A DNA stretch of 64,000 bases from Diadema setosum (Eukaryota > Echinodermata > Echinoidea > Diadematoida > Diadematidae), in assembly GCA_033980235.1 (NCBI GenBank), contig CM067080.1:124001-188000 (forward strand), written 5' to 3'. The notes beneath the pieces are model-generated. The model was not told where the DNA came from, searched no databases, and saw only the letters and a program-made list of their open reading frames with translations. Within the stretch, counting starts at the first letter, position 1; every line of letters starts with the position of its first letter. Made by a program: the position numbers and the translations under genes. This document shows positions 24,931 through 37,735 of the stretch, in pieces.

Positions 24931-26049
24931 ATATGTACAAACTTTTGCGAGGTATTGCACAACCTACATTGTAAACTACTTTTATTGAGTCCTAGAGGTC
25001 TGTTAAGAGATATTTGCAATTTTGACACTTTGATTTGGAATTAGTAACTTGATTCCTTGAACTGAAGCCCCGTGTGCTACATGCAAGCAGTCGGTATGCT
25101 ACATACACAGCAGCTCAGTGCCACCTACAGCTGTATGCCACTGCGGTGCTAGACGGTGTATTTTCGCATGACCTGTTAAGAGGCTAGGTGGGACTGCGCT
25201 GCCATGTTCGTACTATACCGTACCAACAGCTTGTGTGCGGAGCAGAGCTACAATTCAAGCAATTAGTGAAATGTGTATAAGTGTCAAATCACAAATTTAT
25301 ATTCAGCTTCTACTGGACTTTGAAAACTCAGGTGCATATAAAGTATTTTAGGCTGGAAAATATTTTGGGTGAGTGTGTGCACGCTTGACAATCATATGAG
25401 GCAGCAGGAAACTACTAGCAACTACCAGCACTCAACCAGTCTGAACCATCGCCATCCAATTTCTTTTGTGCATGTTTACTTTTTTCGTGGCTCTGGAGCA
25501 GTAGAAAACTGATGAAAAAAGGTTTAATCGTCCTTGTAAATGTGTGCTTAGAAAAATCAACAGCTTTGCAGTATGCAGATATTTTGATCATGGAAAACTT
25601 GAATCTGCATGGATTGTATCATACTCTAGCTGGCAGCACACAACTCCAGTGCTGGAAAAAAAAACAATACACTACAGCTGGTGCATTTGTTTCTGCTCTG
25701 GCACATGTCCTTGACCTCAGATTCACAGTAACACCTGGATGCCTGACTTACAGAGTAATATTTATCTCATTTGCATACAATTTGCTTAAAATCAGTTGCA
25801 CATAAACTAAGTGCGACTTCTGCAAGTTACAAATGACTGCGTGCACTTGCACACAACTCTCTGTGAAACAGGTTTCAGGTGATAGAGTGATGCAGTTACT
25901 ATGTACATAAATTACTTTGAAGGATATGAATGTGCCAATAATGAATGAAGTGAACAACTGCCATTACAGGGCCTATATCTTACTGACGCAGACATCACTG
26001 TAACTGCCACGACTAATCAGTCACAACTCCAAAGATTAAGAAATGACTC

Positions 26050-26510
26050 ACATTCTCACCAAGAATGGTACTCCGTGGACATGTCCTAGACATCTCCAGA
26101 CAAGGTGACAACCTATTCACACAAATCACAGGGACATTGCCACCGAATCTCATCTCCAAGATGTCTTCTCAGTCGTGGAGATGTCTCTGTAATGTCTCCA
26201 CATCATTGCCAGTAGGTCGCCCTGAGTCTCTGCAAGATTGCGGAGACGTCTTGGATATGTCACTGACAAAATTAGTCTCTGCAACTCACCCACAGCTAAG
26301 GAGATGCTGCAGAGACGTCTCCGAGATGAGTTAGAGACTGGGAAAAGTCTCTCCAAAAAATTTAACAACATGTTCGATTCTCTTGTGACTACCAGGAGAC
26401 CAGGCTAGTCTCCAGGACCAGGAGATGTCTCTGTGACCAGCAAGGCTTAAGTCACAACCAGGTTGCAACCAGGTTGCCACCAAGTCGCCATCTAGTCACC
26501 AAGCCAGTGG
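26050..26510. repeat. GGAGACGTCTC-rich repeat region
   Basis: Multiple overlapping short palindromes and near-palindromes (AGATGTCTC, GGAGACGTCTC, CTAGTCTCC) fill the region. The tail is a run of CAACCAGGTTGC-like units near 26455-26500. The pattern looks like a foldback element built of short inverted modules, but no clear terminal repeat was defined. It is non-coding. Confidence 0.4.
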
Positions 26511-28072
26511 GATACTAACTCTATGCTAAACATTGAGACAAAATTATTATTAGATAACTTCTTCTTCAGAGGTGATGTAATGTTGACCTTTTGTAGAAGT
26601 AGAGAGAAAATTGAGGCGCTGTACATGCTGCAGTGTCTGTCAGTGTACCTAGCACTGTTTTTGCTTTTTTTTTTTTTTATCACTCTCTACGATATAGTTG
26701 TTATGTACTTCATGAGGGGCATGTATGCCTGGTATGCATCTTTCCCATGGGTGGTTAATAACCATGCAAAGGTGATGTGCCAGAAATATCAATTAACCAT
26801 GTGAGCCTAGGCTGTCAAATATAATTAAACCTCCAAGCATCTCACAAGTCACTCTTACGATGTGTTGACATTGCAGTTCTTGACATTCATGTCAAGGCAT
26901 ATGATTTCAGGATAATAAGGCAAGATGGAATCTATTCTACATTTGTAACTGCACTATTGATCTTTATTTCACTCTTTTGTGTGCTCCTTATTGATTTTTC
27001 TTATATTATAACATTAGCAAAACTATGCTATTCCAACAATTGAACAAGCAATCTCAAAATAGGTCCAATAATTTTACTTGACGAATGTTAGAAGGAAACC
27101 ATATAAATATACAGTAACAAGAAATAATGTTTTCATCTCATGAATTTTCTTTCAGATCAACAAAAAGAAGACAAACCAAACGTCACTGATTTTTCATTCA
27201 CTCAGCCTACAGTTATTTTTTTCTATTTATTGTAATCTGAGACTTTCTCATTTCCATTCTGCTAATTTCATTGTCATTATTATTATTATTATTTTTTTTT
27301 TATGTTCAACAAATCATGCTATGGGAACAAAAATCTGAAAAATGTTTTACCTGCTCCAACACACGTACAAATGCTATGTACGTGTGTGTATGAAGTATGT
27401 TCTGAATACTAATTGCCTCCTTTCTTATACATGGATAATTGCTTTACAAAATGTGGCAGTGAAAAGGTTAAACTGTCCAGAAATGCTGACAATGACTGAT
27501 TTGAAGTTCAACTTAGCTGTGAAATGCTGGCAGAGTAATTTACGCGCATCACCTTAGGTGCTACTGTTTGCCACTTTTTATTATGGTGATTTATTATTCA
27601 TGGCTGCATGTGCCAAAATCTCTATGATATTTATTGGACTGAGTAGTTTGTACAAAAGGATTAGAGAATAAAATTTCTTGAACAAGACTGAATGGATTTT
27701 ATCATTGCTGCCATCCAAACACTGCAATCTTTGAGGCACTTTGTTGTCAGATGTCCTTCATGTCTTGTACATATACAATGTGCCTCTCTTGTCTCTGAAA
27801 TACTCATATTTTATTCATTAGGGTCAGCTTGAAACTGGTGCTAGTTGCTATTAAATTGCACAATTATCACAAACCTTTTCTTCTGCTACATCCTTTTTTT
27901 TAAAGGATAGATAATCTGTATTGCAAACATAGATGTGCCTTATTATTGGAAAGCATTCTATGTTCAAATGAAATTGTAGATTCTCCTTCTTTTCCCTCCC
28001 AGATCAAGCTGTCGTGAAGGAGTGGATAAAACCATGTGTACATTCTTTCTTCCCTTTTGTTTCAAGCTTACC
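26511..28072. other. Non-coding AT-rich stretch
   Basis: Nothing but AT-rich sequence with ATT and T runs (for example 27275-27301) was seen. No exon, TIR or tandem array is supported. Confidence 0.4.
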
Positions 28073-28215
28073 TGGGCAAAAGCTCAAGTGAGCTCTTGCC
28101 ATCATTCAATCATTCATCAGTGATTGTCCGTAGACTTTACACTTTTCAGGTTCTTCTTGAAAACCCCATTACTGACTGTCACAAAATTTGGCAGGTAGAG
28201 TGATAGGTTCTAATA
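28073..28215 (+). repeat. Dispersed repeat with GCTCAAGTGAGCT, copy 1
   Basis: The block AAAGCTCAAGTGAGCTCTTG, a CATTCATCA-like stretch, a TTTACACTTTTC-like stretch and a CAAAATTTGGCAGGTA-like stretch recurs in the same order at 31221-31376. Related phrases (CACCAAACTTGGCAGGCAT) also occur near 28928-28947. This is a moderately old dispersed family of unknown class. Confidence 0.5.
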
Positions 28216-28604
28216 ATTTGCACAAATGTGCACCATCTTCTCGTGAACCAGAAGTGATAAGCTATTCAAGTCAGTACCATCAGTAGAAAGATTGGTGACT
28301 CTCGCTTCAGGTTTGTTCATGGCAGTTCCACATTTTGTAGCATTTCGTTCAGTCCATGTAACATACAGTCCATTCACTACTGCAATGTACATCTAGAAAC
28401 ATTTGGTATAAGACACAATGTTCAACAGAATTTAAGGGCTGTTATTTTTTCTAGGTCCTTATCAGGCTATCATATTCAGTTGAAAAAAACATTTTCAGTG
28501 TTAATGTCAGTCCAGCATTACATATGTTTGCCTCAAAACTTCATTTTGACATAAATTCTATAAGACTGCTTGCTTGGATCAATTTTGGTGCAAAGTTAAC
28601 ACTA

Positions 28605-28813
28605 CTGTAAAAAGAGGAATGTTCACATGCATTTTAATTTTGCCAATTTCGCGAGCGCGGACATTCGCGAAATTGAAATGCATATGTGAAAATTCTTGCC
28701 TACACAATATGTTTTGGGTGCCAGTTGCAATTCGCGAAAATTTCATGCTGCGAGAACGGCCATCGGCTGCAATTTGTGAAATTTTCATGCCGCGAATATA
28801 TTGTGTTTTACAG
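28605..28813. mobile_element. TTCGCGAA-family MITE, copy 2
   Basis: CTGTAAAA and TTTTACAG ends are flanked by TA on both sides (28603-28604 and 28814-28815). It carries several GCGAAATT and TTCGCGAA motifs, with ATGCATTTTAATTTTGCC near the left end as in the copies at 5333 and 42955. It is non-coding and Tc1/mariner-like by target site. Confidence 0.65.
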
Positions 28814-29168
28814 TATCTCACTATTAAAAGATCATATTGTATGGGTGTGCTAATGCCCATTAGCAACAAAATACCTCCCCATCCCTGAAGTTAACCATTT
28901 TGCTGTGGAAATATGGTCAAATTTGTCACCAAACTTGGCAGGCATTATCTCAAGGATGATAGAATATATATTTGTACAAAAAGGCACCCCACACCCAAGG
29001 GACTCCAGAACTTCCAAATTAGAGCATCTTTTAAAAAAGTTTCTTCTGAAGGATCCAAAATGCTCTGAGTTAATATATTAGTGAATACATTTTCAGGGTT
29101 GTTTATAGCAGATCCAGGGGTGGTTACTTTAGGGCTGAGACTGAATTGGGGGCCAGTACATTTTGATC

Positions 29169-29188
29169 GGGGGGGGGGGGGGGGGGGG
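29169..29188. repeat. Poly-G tract of 20 bases
   Basis: An uninterrupted G run, preceded by a fragment around 29110 (AGATCCAGGGGTGG) that resembles the end of the short element at 30792-30947. Confidence 0.9.
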
Positions 29189-30791
29189 CTGTTACATGAT
29201 TTAAGTGTATAGTGCTCAGCACTCTCTTGATCTCAGATCCTGCACATTCTTTTATGTTTCTAAATAAGGATCTATTCTGAAGTGTTATATATATTTTACA
29301 AAAATGATACATCTATTCTTTTTTCTTACTTAAGCAATGGACAGAATATTTCATTCGGGAAAAGATGAAATTATAGATCCATTCAACTCGACTGCCCCTC
29401 TTTGAATGGATCATTTCATTTTTCACCACGTGAAATATTCTGTTCATTGCATTCATAAACATTATTTGTACACTATTCACTAGTCTGTTCCTTCTTTTCT
29501 TCATTTTGATGGTTCCTGCGTGGATCAGTTGTTTGTTGAGTCTTTAAACCCAAAAGGATTGCATCAACCCATTGTGGGCCCTTCGTGGCATGTAGGCCTC
29601 CAGGATGTTGCACATAGTTGGACAGCGAAGCAATGTACAAGATGTACTTGAGGAGTTTAAATCGTTTCACCTGGACTGGGGAGCCAAATGTCATAGCTAA
29701 TGAGAAACATTACTTTCAATGAAGTTCGAGCAAGTGAGTCAAAGTGTTTTCACAGACCCAGAGTCTGATGAAAGACGGGCATGATTCCAGCTAAGACATA
29801 CGTACATGTAGAGGCCTTTTTCAAAGTCAGTGCTTGAAGAGTTACATGTAATTTACCCGGTATAGCATGAGGATACCATGGAGTGAAAAGGCTGGCCCAG
29901 CTTGGATATGTTCAAGAATCTCCTGAACAAATTGTGTTATATAGCTTTAGCATTAATGTCTGTGTGAGTACAAACACAGCTGATGAATCTCGACTGGAAT
30001 CAACCATTACCAATATGGGCATATACTAGTATTTTAAAGCATACATGAATCACTTCCTGGCATTATCAGTGGTTTTCAAATGTACATTTACCCCAGTGGG
30101 CAGCAAATGCATTAGGCCACACATGAATCCCCATGTTACTGTTTCCAGTGTGCACTGAAATGCCATGTCCGTTTTGATCAAGAAGGGTATTATCAAAATC
30201 ACAAAATGGAATGAATTACTGTAATTTATGCTGAATATTTCGTGAGGTTTGTACTTTCACAAATTTCATGAGTTGGGTGCTATCCGCAAATTTAAAAACA
30301 TGCAAAATAATAACTCTGATCCAGCAATGAATGTGACGTGCATGCATACATTTCTCCTTTCAGTCTTGTAATCCACAATATTGCAAATTTAAGCATTCAC
30401 AATATTGTCAGGAAGTCCAGATTCAAAAAAAAAAAAGATAGACTCAATAAATTTATGGAATATACAGTAGGCTACCATGAATCCCCATGCTGCTACATAT
30501 AGGTCTCCCCGTTTCCACTGAGCACTGAAATGCCATGTCTGTTCAGAGCAAAAAAGACATTATCAAGTATTTTGCACTCTGTTACATCATTCTCCATGTG
30601 CCTCTTATTTAATGCTTTTTGTAGCAAAGAATGTTAGTGCTCAGTTGGGGCCTGTCCATATTTGTCCCTGAGAAAATACATTGTAGGCCTATATGTCACA
30701 TTAATATCATAGAGAACAGATGTTGGAATTATTAACTATACACATAATTTAAATGTACCTACCACATTACACTTTCGTCAAGTAGTCTAGT

Positions 30792-30947
30792 CAGTAGCAG
30801 ATCCAGAGGGGGGCGCACCGAGGACACCCCCCCCCCCCATTTTTATTTTTTGTTAAAACAAAAGAAATGAAAAAAAATGGGGGGCGTGCCCTCCCTTTAA
30901 TTTTGTAAAGGTGCCTCCCCTTTACAAAATTCCTGGATCTGCCCCTG
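30792..30947. mobile_element. 156-bp hAT-like MITE (GCAGATCCAG ends)
   Basis: The inverted ends are CAGTAGCAGATCCAG and CTGGATCTGCCCCTG, with CTAGT directly repeated outside each end (30787-30791 and 30948-30952). The interior is itself a foldback: a C run faces a GGGGGGCG block, and TTTTGTAAAGG faces CCTTTACAAAA. CAGGGGC-type termini are typical of hAT MITEs. The direct repeat is shorter than the usual eight bases, which leaves the class uncertain. Confidence 0.55.
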
Positions 30948-31067
30948 CTAGTGTATATGATCCCATTAGAATGATTGAAGCATATACAGTGCTCTTCTTC
31001 TCGCACTGAATATAAATAATGAAGGAGCTACACTGGTGCTGTAAATGGTCGAGACCCCTTCTCGCTG

Positions 31068-31068
<1 letters not shown>

Positions 31069-31118
<50 letters not shown>
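31069..31118. repeat. (AT)n microsatellite
   Basis: About 24 uninterrupted AT dinucleotides, followed by further AT-rich sequence and two TATAGGCCTA-like palindromes. Confidence 0.95.
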
Positions 31119-31120
<2 letters not shown>

Positions 31121-31220
31121 TATTATATTATATATAGGCCTACATATAGGCCTAATGTGTGAAATCTTCTGACATGAAAGAAAAAAAGAAAGGCTTTCAT
31201 AATAAACATTTTTAATTCAC

Positions 31221-31376
31221 CCTAGCCAAAGGCTCAAGTGAGCTATTGTGATAACACATCATTCATTGTCTATAGTACGTCGCATGAAAACTGTTTACAT
31301 TTTCATCTTCTTTAAAACCCTGTGACAGATTTTCACCAAACTTTCATAGCAGGTAGTATCCCTAGGGGTATTCCTA
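31221..31376 (+). repeat. Dispersed repeat with GCTCAAGTGAGCT, copy 2
   Basis: It has the same ordered blocks as 28073-28215: AAAGGCTCAAGTGAGCTATTG, CATTCATTGTC, a TTTACATTTTC-like stretch, and a CACCAAACTTTCATAGCAGG-like stretch. It is not coding. Confidence 0.5.
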
Positions 31377-31750
31377 TACCTCAGATTTAATCAGATTTGT
31401 TCAGCCCAGTGTAAGTCTAGCACAACTTCTCAAGGTTGGTACACAGTGACCCAGAACCCAACAAATGTGTGTTCCGTGTACACTATAACTTTATAACTTA
31501 TCCCTAACTACAAATTTACCTGATCCAAAAGTAGCACAATTTAGGAGTTTACCATATGTGTTTATAGGCCTACTGTTTTATTTATCAGCAATTGAGTTCT
31601 CTACATATACATCAATATTGTTGACCTGTATTATACAAATAAAGCAAAGGTAAGAGTGCATTAGTTTAGATGCAGCACACCCAAGGATATTTGCAACGGT
31701 GTAACATGCACAAGAAGCAGTCATGTGTATGTTGCATGACATTGTGAATA

Positions 31751-31947
31751 CTGTACGAGCTGAAATTTTCGCGATGGTTTTATTTTCACGAATCGCCTTT
31801 GAACCTCAAAAATAACAACACACGAAAAAAAGTGCGAATAGATAAGCACAATTAGACCTCGCAACCACGAAATTAACAACACGTGAAAATGTTCTCCTAG
31901 TAGCAATTCGCGAAAATATCTATACGCGAAAATTTCAGCTCGTACAG
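31751..31947. mobile_element. TA-flanked MITE with perfect CTGTACGAGC termini
   Basis: CTGTACGAGCTGAAATTTTC at the left end is perfectly inverted at the right end, and TA flanks both sides. The interior repeats TTCGCGAAAAT-like and ACACGTGAAAA-like motifs. It looks like a sister family of the CTGTAAAA elements and is another Tc1/mariner-type MITE. Confidence 0.7.
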
Positions 31948-32189
31948 TACCCAAGAGTGGACTGCATCTCCACAAATGTCACAAACTTAAAGTTGTGCAT
32001 TAATTGTTTTATAGAATGGGTTGAAAATTAACAGCATTTTTCATGTACCTTTATGATCAACTACCAGTCACCAAAACGTTGAACTTGCTCAAAACCAATA
32101 TCCAAAGATGTTCATTCCAAACACTCGGCAAACACTGTCATACTAGACATGCACAAGGCACAGACACTAAAGAAGTTGTTTAGAGAAAT

Positions 32190-32370
32190 TTAAATTATTG
32201 AGTGTGTGCAACACGCTTGTAACAACTGAATGAGTTTGCACTGCTATTACCTCACATGCATTGTGACATCAGTGAGCATGCAGTTTAGAAAATAAAGAGT
32301 GTACACATGACTCATCACTACTGATTAGCTACATTCTTGAACACATTAAGTAAAGCATCATGTCAGCTTG
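32190..32370. repeat. Diverged dispersed repeat, second copy
   Basis: It matches the block order seen at 24660-24930 (CTTGTAACAACTGA, GCACTGCTA, ACATTCTTGAACACATT). No boundaries or coding potential could be assigned. Confidence 0.4.
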
Positions 32371-33103
32371 TATGTACATGTATGCCTAATCTTATATCCT
32401 AGATGTAATATCATTAAGCATATATTCACAGTAGCTTTGAAGTATGATACAGGAATTTGAATTATTCTTGTATAATGACACAACATTTGAAGAGATTATG
32501 ATAGGCTGAAAGATTAATGATTAAAGGGAACATTTGAGAGCCAATGTCCATCTCAAATTTAATTTCTTTCACATATGAAACCAGGATAAATTACACAGCA
32601 GGAGTTGTAAAGATGGTATCCACACATTCCAGCAAAATAAGTAAAATTATGAACAATATCATCACTCACGTGGAGTATTCAAATGCAATGCTTCTGTGCA
32701 TTGTTTATCATATGGTTGATAAGTAGGAATTCAGAGATTGTTAAGAAGTGGCAGCTGAAACTGCAGCTACTAGCTGTTAAATGGTCATGAAGATTAACAC
32801 TTCTTAATTGCTATTTGTATACCAGCAATTCCAATTTAAGTATACAACACAAAATCAAATTGCCTGTATGATTTATGAACCTCAGCTGTGTGAAATTTAC
32901 ATACAGACAGTTGACTACCATGCAAACCCGTGCATAGTCTTTTCCTCAGCCTCTTTTTGTGTCATTTTGATTTTTGATAACTTTGCATGGACAAGTACAG
33001 TATGCCAAGGGTATGCGACTTGAAGCCAGTACTCAAAATTGTTCATATGACCCCAGGAGAGATGATAGGTGATGACGACAACAATTACTCTAATTTGGTT
33101 TAA

Positions 33104-35591
33104 AGATAATAAAAAGTTTTGGTACCTCAAAAGTGTCCTTGAATTTCCTTGTCTTAGTTTGTGTTTCAGGTTAAAGTACCTTTCATATAACTAACACTGT
33201 GAGACTTACTCGCCCCAAAGTGCTCTCATGTCGTAGTAATCATGCAATTAACTGCGACCAGCAGCCCCATACGCATAGCGACCAGTAGTCCCATACGCAT
33301 AGCGTAATCGGGCTTCGCATTGTAGCATTCAGGATCATGACAGATTTGATCGCAGGGTAAAAGTCAACTTAACCCTATCTCTGTCACGGGCCGATTAAAT
33401 CGGCCCAAAAACTGCAATAGAAATGCTTCGGCCGATATAATCGGCCCTATTTTGATTGACAGATTACTTCAAAGGCTATGACACTACCACTCTATAAACT
33501 CATTTGTGATTGGCTGACAGTGTAAGGAAATGATTTCCAGCGTGAAAAAAAGCTTCCCCACCTTTAACCAATCAGGAAAGCTTTCTCAAAGTCCAAGAAA
33601 TTGTGGTGGCCCCGCCCATGTTCATTTGCATTCAGACTGCAATGTATTGTGTACAGTTTTGCCATGTGTGGAGAACTTACACGAATCTGTATATGTGGGA
33701 CTGTAATAGAGATCGCCGCGAGCGATGAAAAGATCGTACACGTGGGTCAATTTTCATCTATAATATCTAAGTCAAAATAGTAAAACATGAAGTGAAAACA
33801 TTCAGATTAGGGATTTCAACATCTCTGAATTCTGTGAAGGGGTATAGTTTCAGTAATATCGGCCTCATAAATGATCTGAAGAATAGATGAACACTGCACA
33901 TTCGGTGCAGGAGTTGCAACTGTTTACTCAGCACTAACAGCAGTGCAATGGGTCTCTAGTTAGCCGGGGCCAGCGGGGCAGGTGTAAGGAGCAATAGGGT
34001 TACAGTAGCTTCCTGCTGGCGGCCTGAAGCTGTACAGTCTTGATGTTGGGGTATGTTTGACTGTTTATTATTATTACATGATGAAACCGTCACTATGCGA
34101 AACTGCAGTTCAATGCAGGTTTATCATAAAGAAAATGACTGCTGTGATAGTTAATTCTGTTTCAATAAGGAAAGTGCAGAAAGTCGTAGACTAGCATATG
34201 ATGATCAACTGGAATGCATGGACACTCCAACGTCTGAATATTTTCAATAACATTTTTTATCCTTAGATTATCTTATCATTATGGCATTATAATAGGACAA
34301 GATTAATATAAATTTGAAAGGAAAAAGCACAATTCAATTTATATTTTCAGCTTGACAAGATACAAACACGCTTTGTCTACTTTCAGGCCAACATCACTCA
34401 CAAAATCAGAAATTACACAAAATGTGTGAAATCTAGGTTGTAATTGCCACAGACTTTTGTTCATAAAATGAAAAGTACTGATGCTATTGATGAAAAAATC
34501 ATACCATCTGAAAGCTGAATAAATTCTCTACAACATCAATGAGACCTTTTTGTGATGCAAGCTCATGTTGTGTGGAAAAATGAGGTGGTAACATGTAGAA
34601 ATAAGTCTACATTGATAATTATGTGACATAAGAGGGCGTCCTACTTGAAATTGAAGTGCGCCCTCACTCAGATTATTATGGAAAATGAAAGTTTAGACCA
34701 TAAGCTTTCAAATGATGTATAACATGACACGTTAATGTCAATAATAATAATCAGAAATGGCCATCAACAATCTTGTGTCTGTGCACTGCAAAATGCCTGA
34801 GCACTCTGGCTACGGCGTATGTGACAGATATAGGGTTAAGATCCCATAAATTCTTCAATTTGAAGACTTACCAATTAAGTTGAAGTATTGAAAACAGGCT
34901 TCGGGCAACGTTTGGTTCTGCCTATAGTCCCTTTCTGTTCGAATTAATGACTGAATGTGACTCGGTCGACAGGACCTCAGGAGAGCTACATACAATACAC
35001 TGAATACTACAGCCAGTGCATGCGAACACATCGCATGCACACAAATTTCAAATCCATGAACGGATAAGATGTTTGTGTGCGCATGCGCTGGCCATGGTAT
35101 CCAGTGTATGTAGCTCTCCCAAGGTCCTCTCGACCGAGTCACATTCAGTCATCAATTCGAACAGAAAGGGACTATTGGCAGAACCAAACGTTGTTCGAAG
35201 CCTGTTTTCAATACTTCAACTTAATTGGTAAGTCTTCAAATCGAAGAAATTTTTGGATTTTAAGTTGACATTTACCCGCGATACTAATTCTGTCACGATC
35301 CCGAATGCTACAATGCGAAGCCCCATTACGCTATGCGTATGGGGCTGCTGGTCGCAGTTAGCTATGCGTACAATGGGCTGCACGCTGCTGGTCGCAGTCA
35401 GTGGTTTCGTACAATATTTATCGACGCTGTACAGCGTCGGCTCTGGTACGAAACCAGTATTGCATGATTACTAGGACATGAGAGCACTTTGGGGTGAGTA
35501 ATTCTCACAGACAACGTACTTTAACCTGAAACACAAACCAAGACAAGGAAATTCAGGGAAGCTTTTGAGGTACCAAAACTTTTTATTATCT
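33104..35591. mobile_element. TTAA-flanked foldback element, interrupted inverted copy of 14217-15239
   Basis: The terminal repeat AGATAATAAAAAGTTTTGGT occurs at both ends in inverted orientation, with TTAA outside (33100-33103 and 35592-35595). Read in reverse complement it follows the copy at 14217-15239 closely, including the CGACGCTGTACAGCGTCG palindrome. The total is 2488 bases; removing the nested insertion and one TTAA leaves 1021, against 1023 for the intact copy. It has no transposase. Confidence 0.8.
33373..34835. mobile_element. 1.46-kb TTAA-flanked element nested inside the foldback element
   Basis: The ends CCCTATCTCTGTCAC and GTGACAGATATAGGG are inverted repeats matching at 14 of 15 positions. 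TTAA is duplicated at 33369-33372 and 34836-34839. The intact copy at 14217-15239 shows the empty site: a single TTAA between GTCAAC and AATCC. CCC-starting termini and TTAA duplication are hallmarks of piggyBac-like transposons. The left end carries paired CGATTAAATCGGCC and CGATATAATCGGCC palindromes. No transposase open frame is present, so it is non-autonomous or decayed. Confidence 0.8.
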
Positions 35592-37356
35592 TTAATAGTT
35601 ATTTCTTATGTCAGTGTTTCATGAAAAAAAAAAACATTTAACTTTCGTAACTTTTCATAGTACACTGTCTGACCAATATTAGTGTAACTGCTATTGATCT
35701 GTACATGCACGATATAACTCTTGTCTAGTGAGATAATACTACATACATATGTAAGAACAAATATTTTTTCATTAGAATTATGCCAAACCTGTTGCATTAA
35801 CATACAATATTTTCATTCAAAGCTATTTCTCATGTGATATTCCAAAAGGTATAAGAAGCATATAAAGTCTTTAAATTCACAAATAGCACCTGACTTGAGT
35901 AATTTGCGAAAATAAAAACCTCTCAAAGTGTTTTGAGTATACAGTATTGTTTTTACTATAACAGTCCCACGTGAACTTACAGACATGACAATAATGTATG
36001 GATCCTGTGTCAGCATCTTATTAATTGGCTTATCTCCCTGGTGAACGATCCATACTCATTCCAACACTCTTCTTCAATTTTGCATTGTCCGTGATCAGTG
36101 TTTTAGACTCTCCTCAAGACTTTTATTCCTCGGTAATTTTCATTACAAAAAGTGCGGTGACATCCTCCATAGGAAACGAGCATTTTTTAAATGCACCGCG
36201 CAGAGCGCACAATCAGGTATAGGACATTTACACGGACTCTCGACTTTACGAAGTCATACCTCCCAGAATATGTCTTTTTGTTTAAATGCACCTGGTTTTT
36301 ATACAAATCTAGATTTCAAGCTTGGCTACATACCTCATTTGTAGAGTTTTGTGAAAATTTTACATCTGTACCTTTCGAGTTGAAAATTAGGTGTCATTTC
36401 TCACTCAAACATAATCAGCTCTACGACAACAAGCGATTTTACGTTGGCGGCGCGGTGTGCCAACTGTGAGCCTGAAGGCCATTTTGGGAGGTTATTTTAC
36501 TGCCATACCTGTTGTATTTCTACAAGGCACCTGCCTAGTAAGTTGCAGCAAATACTCGCGTGTATTCATACTGAGTTTGGAGGAATTTTGTGAAACTTCG
36601 CCATCGGTACCTTTTCAATATTCATAAACCATGTCAGTTTAGCCCCGAGTGAATAACCCACCATAATGTTCATACACTAATAAGCAATTGCGTGCTTCTC
36701 ACTTGAATACGCTACGCTGATTGGTTAAATGTCATTGGCCATACGAGGTCGCATCGGGTCAACGCGTGATTGTGACTTAGCACGTATGCAAATTCGTGAC
36801 GTGACAATAGGTGTGCGCGTCTTTATTACTATTTAGATTTCATTAGTACATTAGCTCAACGTAGCATTTGCGGCGCGTGATTGCATCATGAATATGTATT
36901 ATTCTTTAATGCTCAACGCACTGTGATAGGTGGTATGCAAATGACGGATCTACGTCATAGCTCATTATCTGTTTGTCACCGTTCGCGTGTAGACTTTTTG
37001 TAATATTGTAAAAATATAATATTCCAATCTCTTGCATAGTGCTCTCTTCTGCTCAGTTCACAGAAAAACCAAGTACTGAATGTACAGAGACATTGATATG
37101 GTTTTCCTGCTTTTGATTATGTTTGAAAAAACAAGACCCCTTATATCGTCGGTCGTAGTGACACCTGACGATCAAAAGTTGATTCTGAGATAAACGCTTT
37201 CAAAAGTTTGGCATGCTTTTTCTTGGTCATTACAGAATGAAATTAATTAATTTTGCTGATAGGAAGAGAGAGTTCTTATATTACATGTAGCATTAGATTG
37301 AAGTTCATCTGGTCATTAATTTATTAAATTTATAATATCTTCAAGCAAACATGTAA
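35592..37356. other. Non-coding stretch
   Basis: No exon was supported. A short frame around 36191-36469 has no splice context. CpG density rises after about 36700 (GCGTGATTGTG, CGTGACGTGAC), but no promoter elements could be named. Confidence 0.35.
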
Positions 37357-37480
37357 GTCAGTTCGTGAAAATGAAAATGTTGCGTTTTACACGCTTGCGC
37401 GTTTCACGAACTGACGCATCCCTAACGCCTCCCGTGTTTTTCGTTACAACTGCTGCCAATACGTTTCACGAAGTGACGCA
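37357..37480. repeat. Cluster of GTTCGTGAAA inverted motifs
   Basis: GTCAGTTCGTGAAA at 37357-37370 faces GTTTCACGAACTGACG at 37401-37416, and a variant GTTTCACGAAGTGACGC follows near 37463-37479. The same motif recurs at 42146-42162 and 42328-42343. It may mark the ends of a larger mobile element; see findings. Confidence 0.4.
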
Positions 37481-37735
37481 GATGGGACGCTGCATGTGTG
37501 TTTAGCATTTTGTACAGAATCATCGTAACAGCGTGTACGACTATATTGGTAGCGCGCATTCTGAGATTTTGTAGGCCCATTTATGGCGATTCTCCACTTA
37601 TGGGCAATAAATCATGCAATTAGTTGTGATGAAGAGATTATAGTTCTTGAATGTGTTTGAACTCGGAAAAAAAAAGTGCTGTATCATGGCTTTGTTGTCG
37701 GTGCTAATTTTGTTTCATTCTGTGAAGTTTTAATT

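Larger units (their letters stand above)
20661..26064. other. Largely unique non-coding stretch
   Basis: No exon is firmly supported over about 5.4 kb. It holds T or A runs (near 21452-21472 and 22490-22505), a G run near 23663-23677, a CA/AAAC microsatellite at 23738-23776, and a diverged repeat at about 24660-24930 related to 32190-32370. A higher-GC frame at about 21112-21275 ends in PPYGLAYTQK and a stop but lacks a convincing acceptor; it is discussed under findings. Confidence 0.35.
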
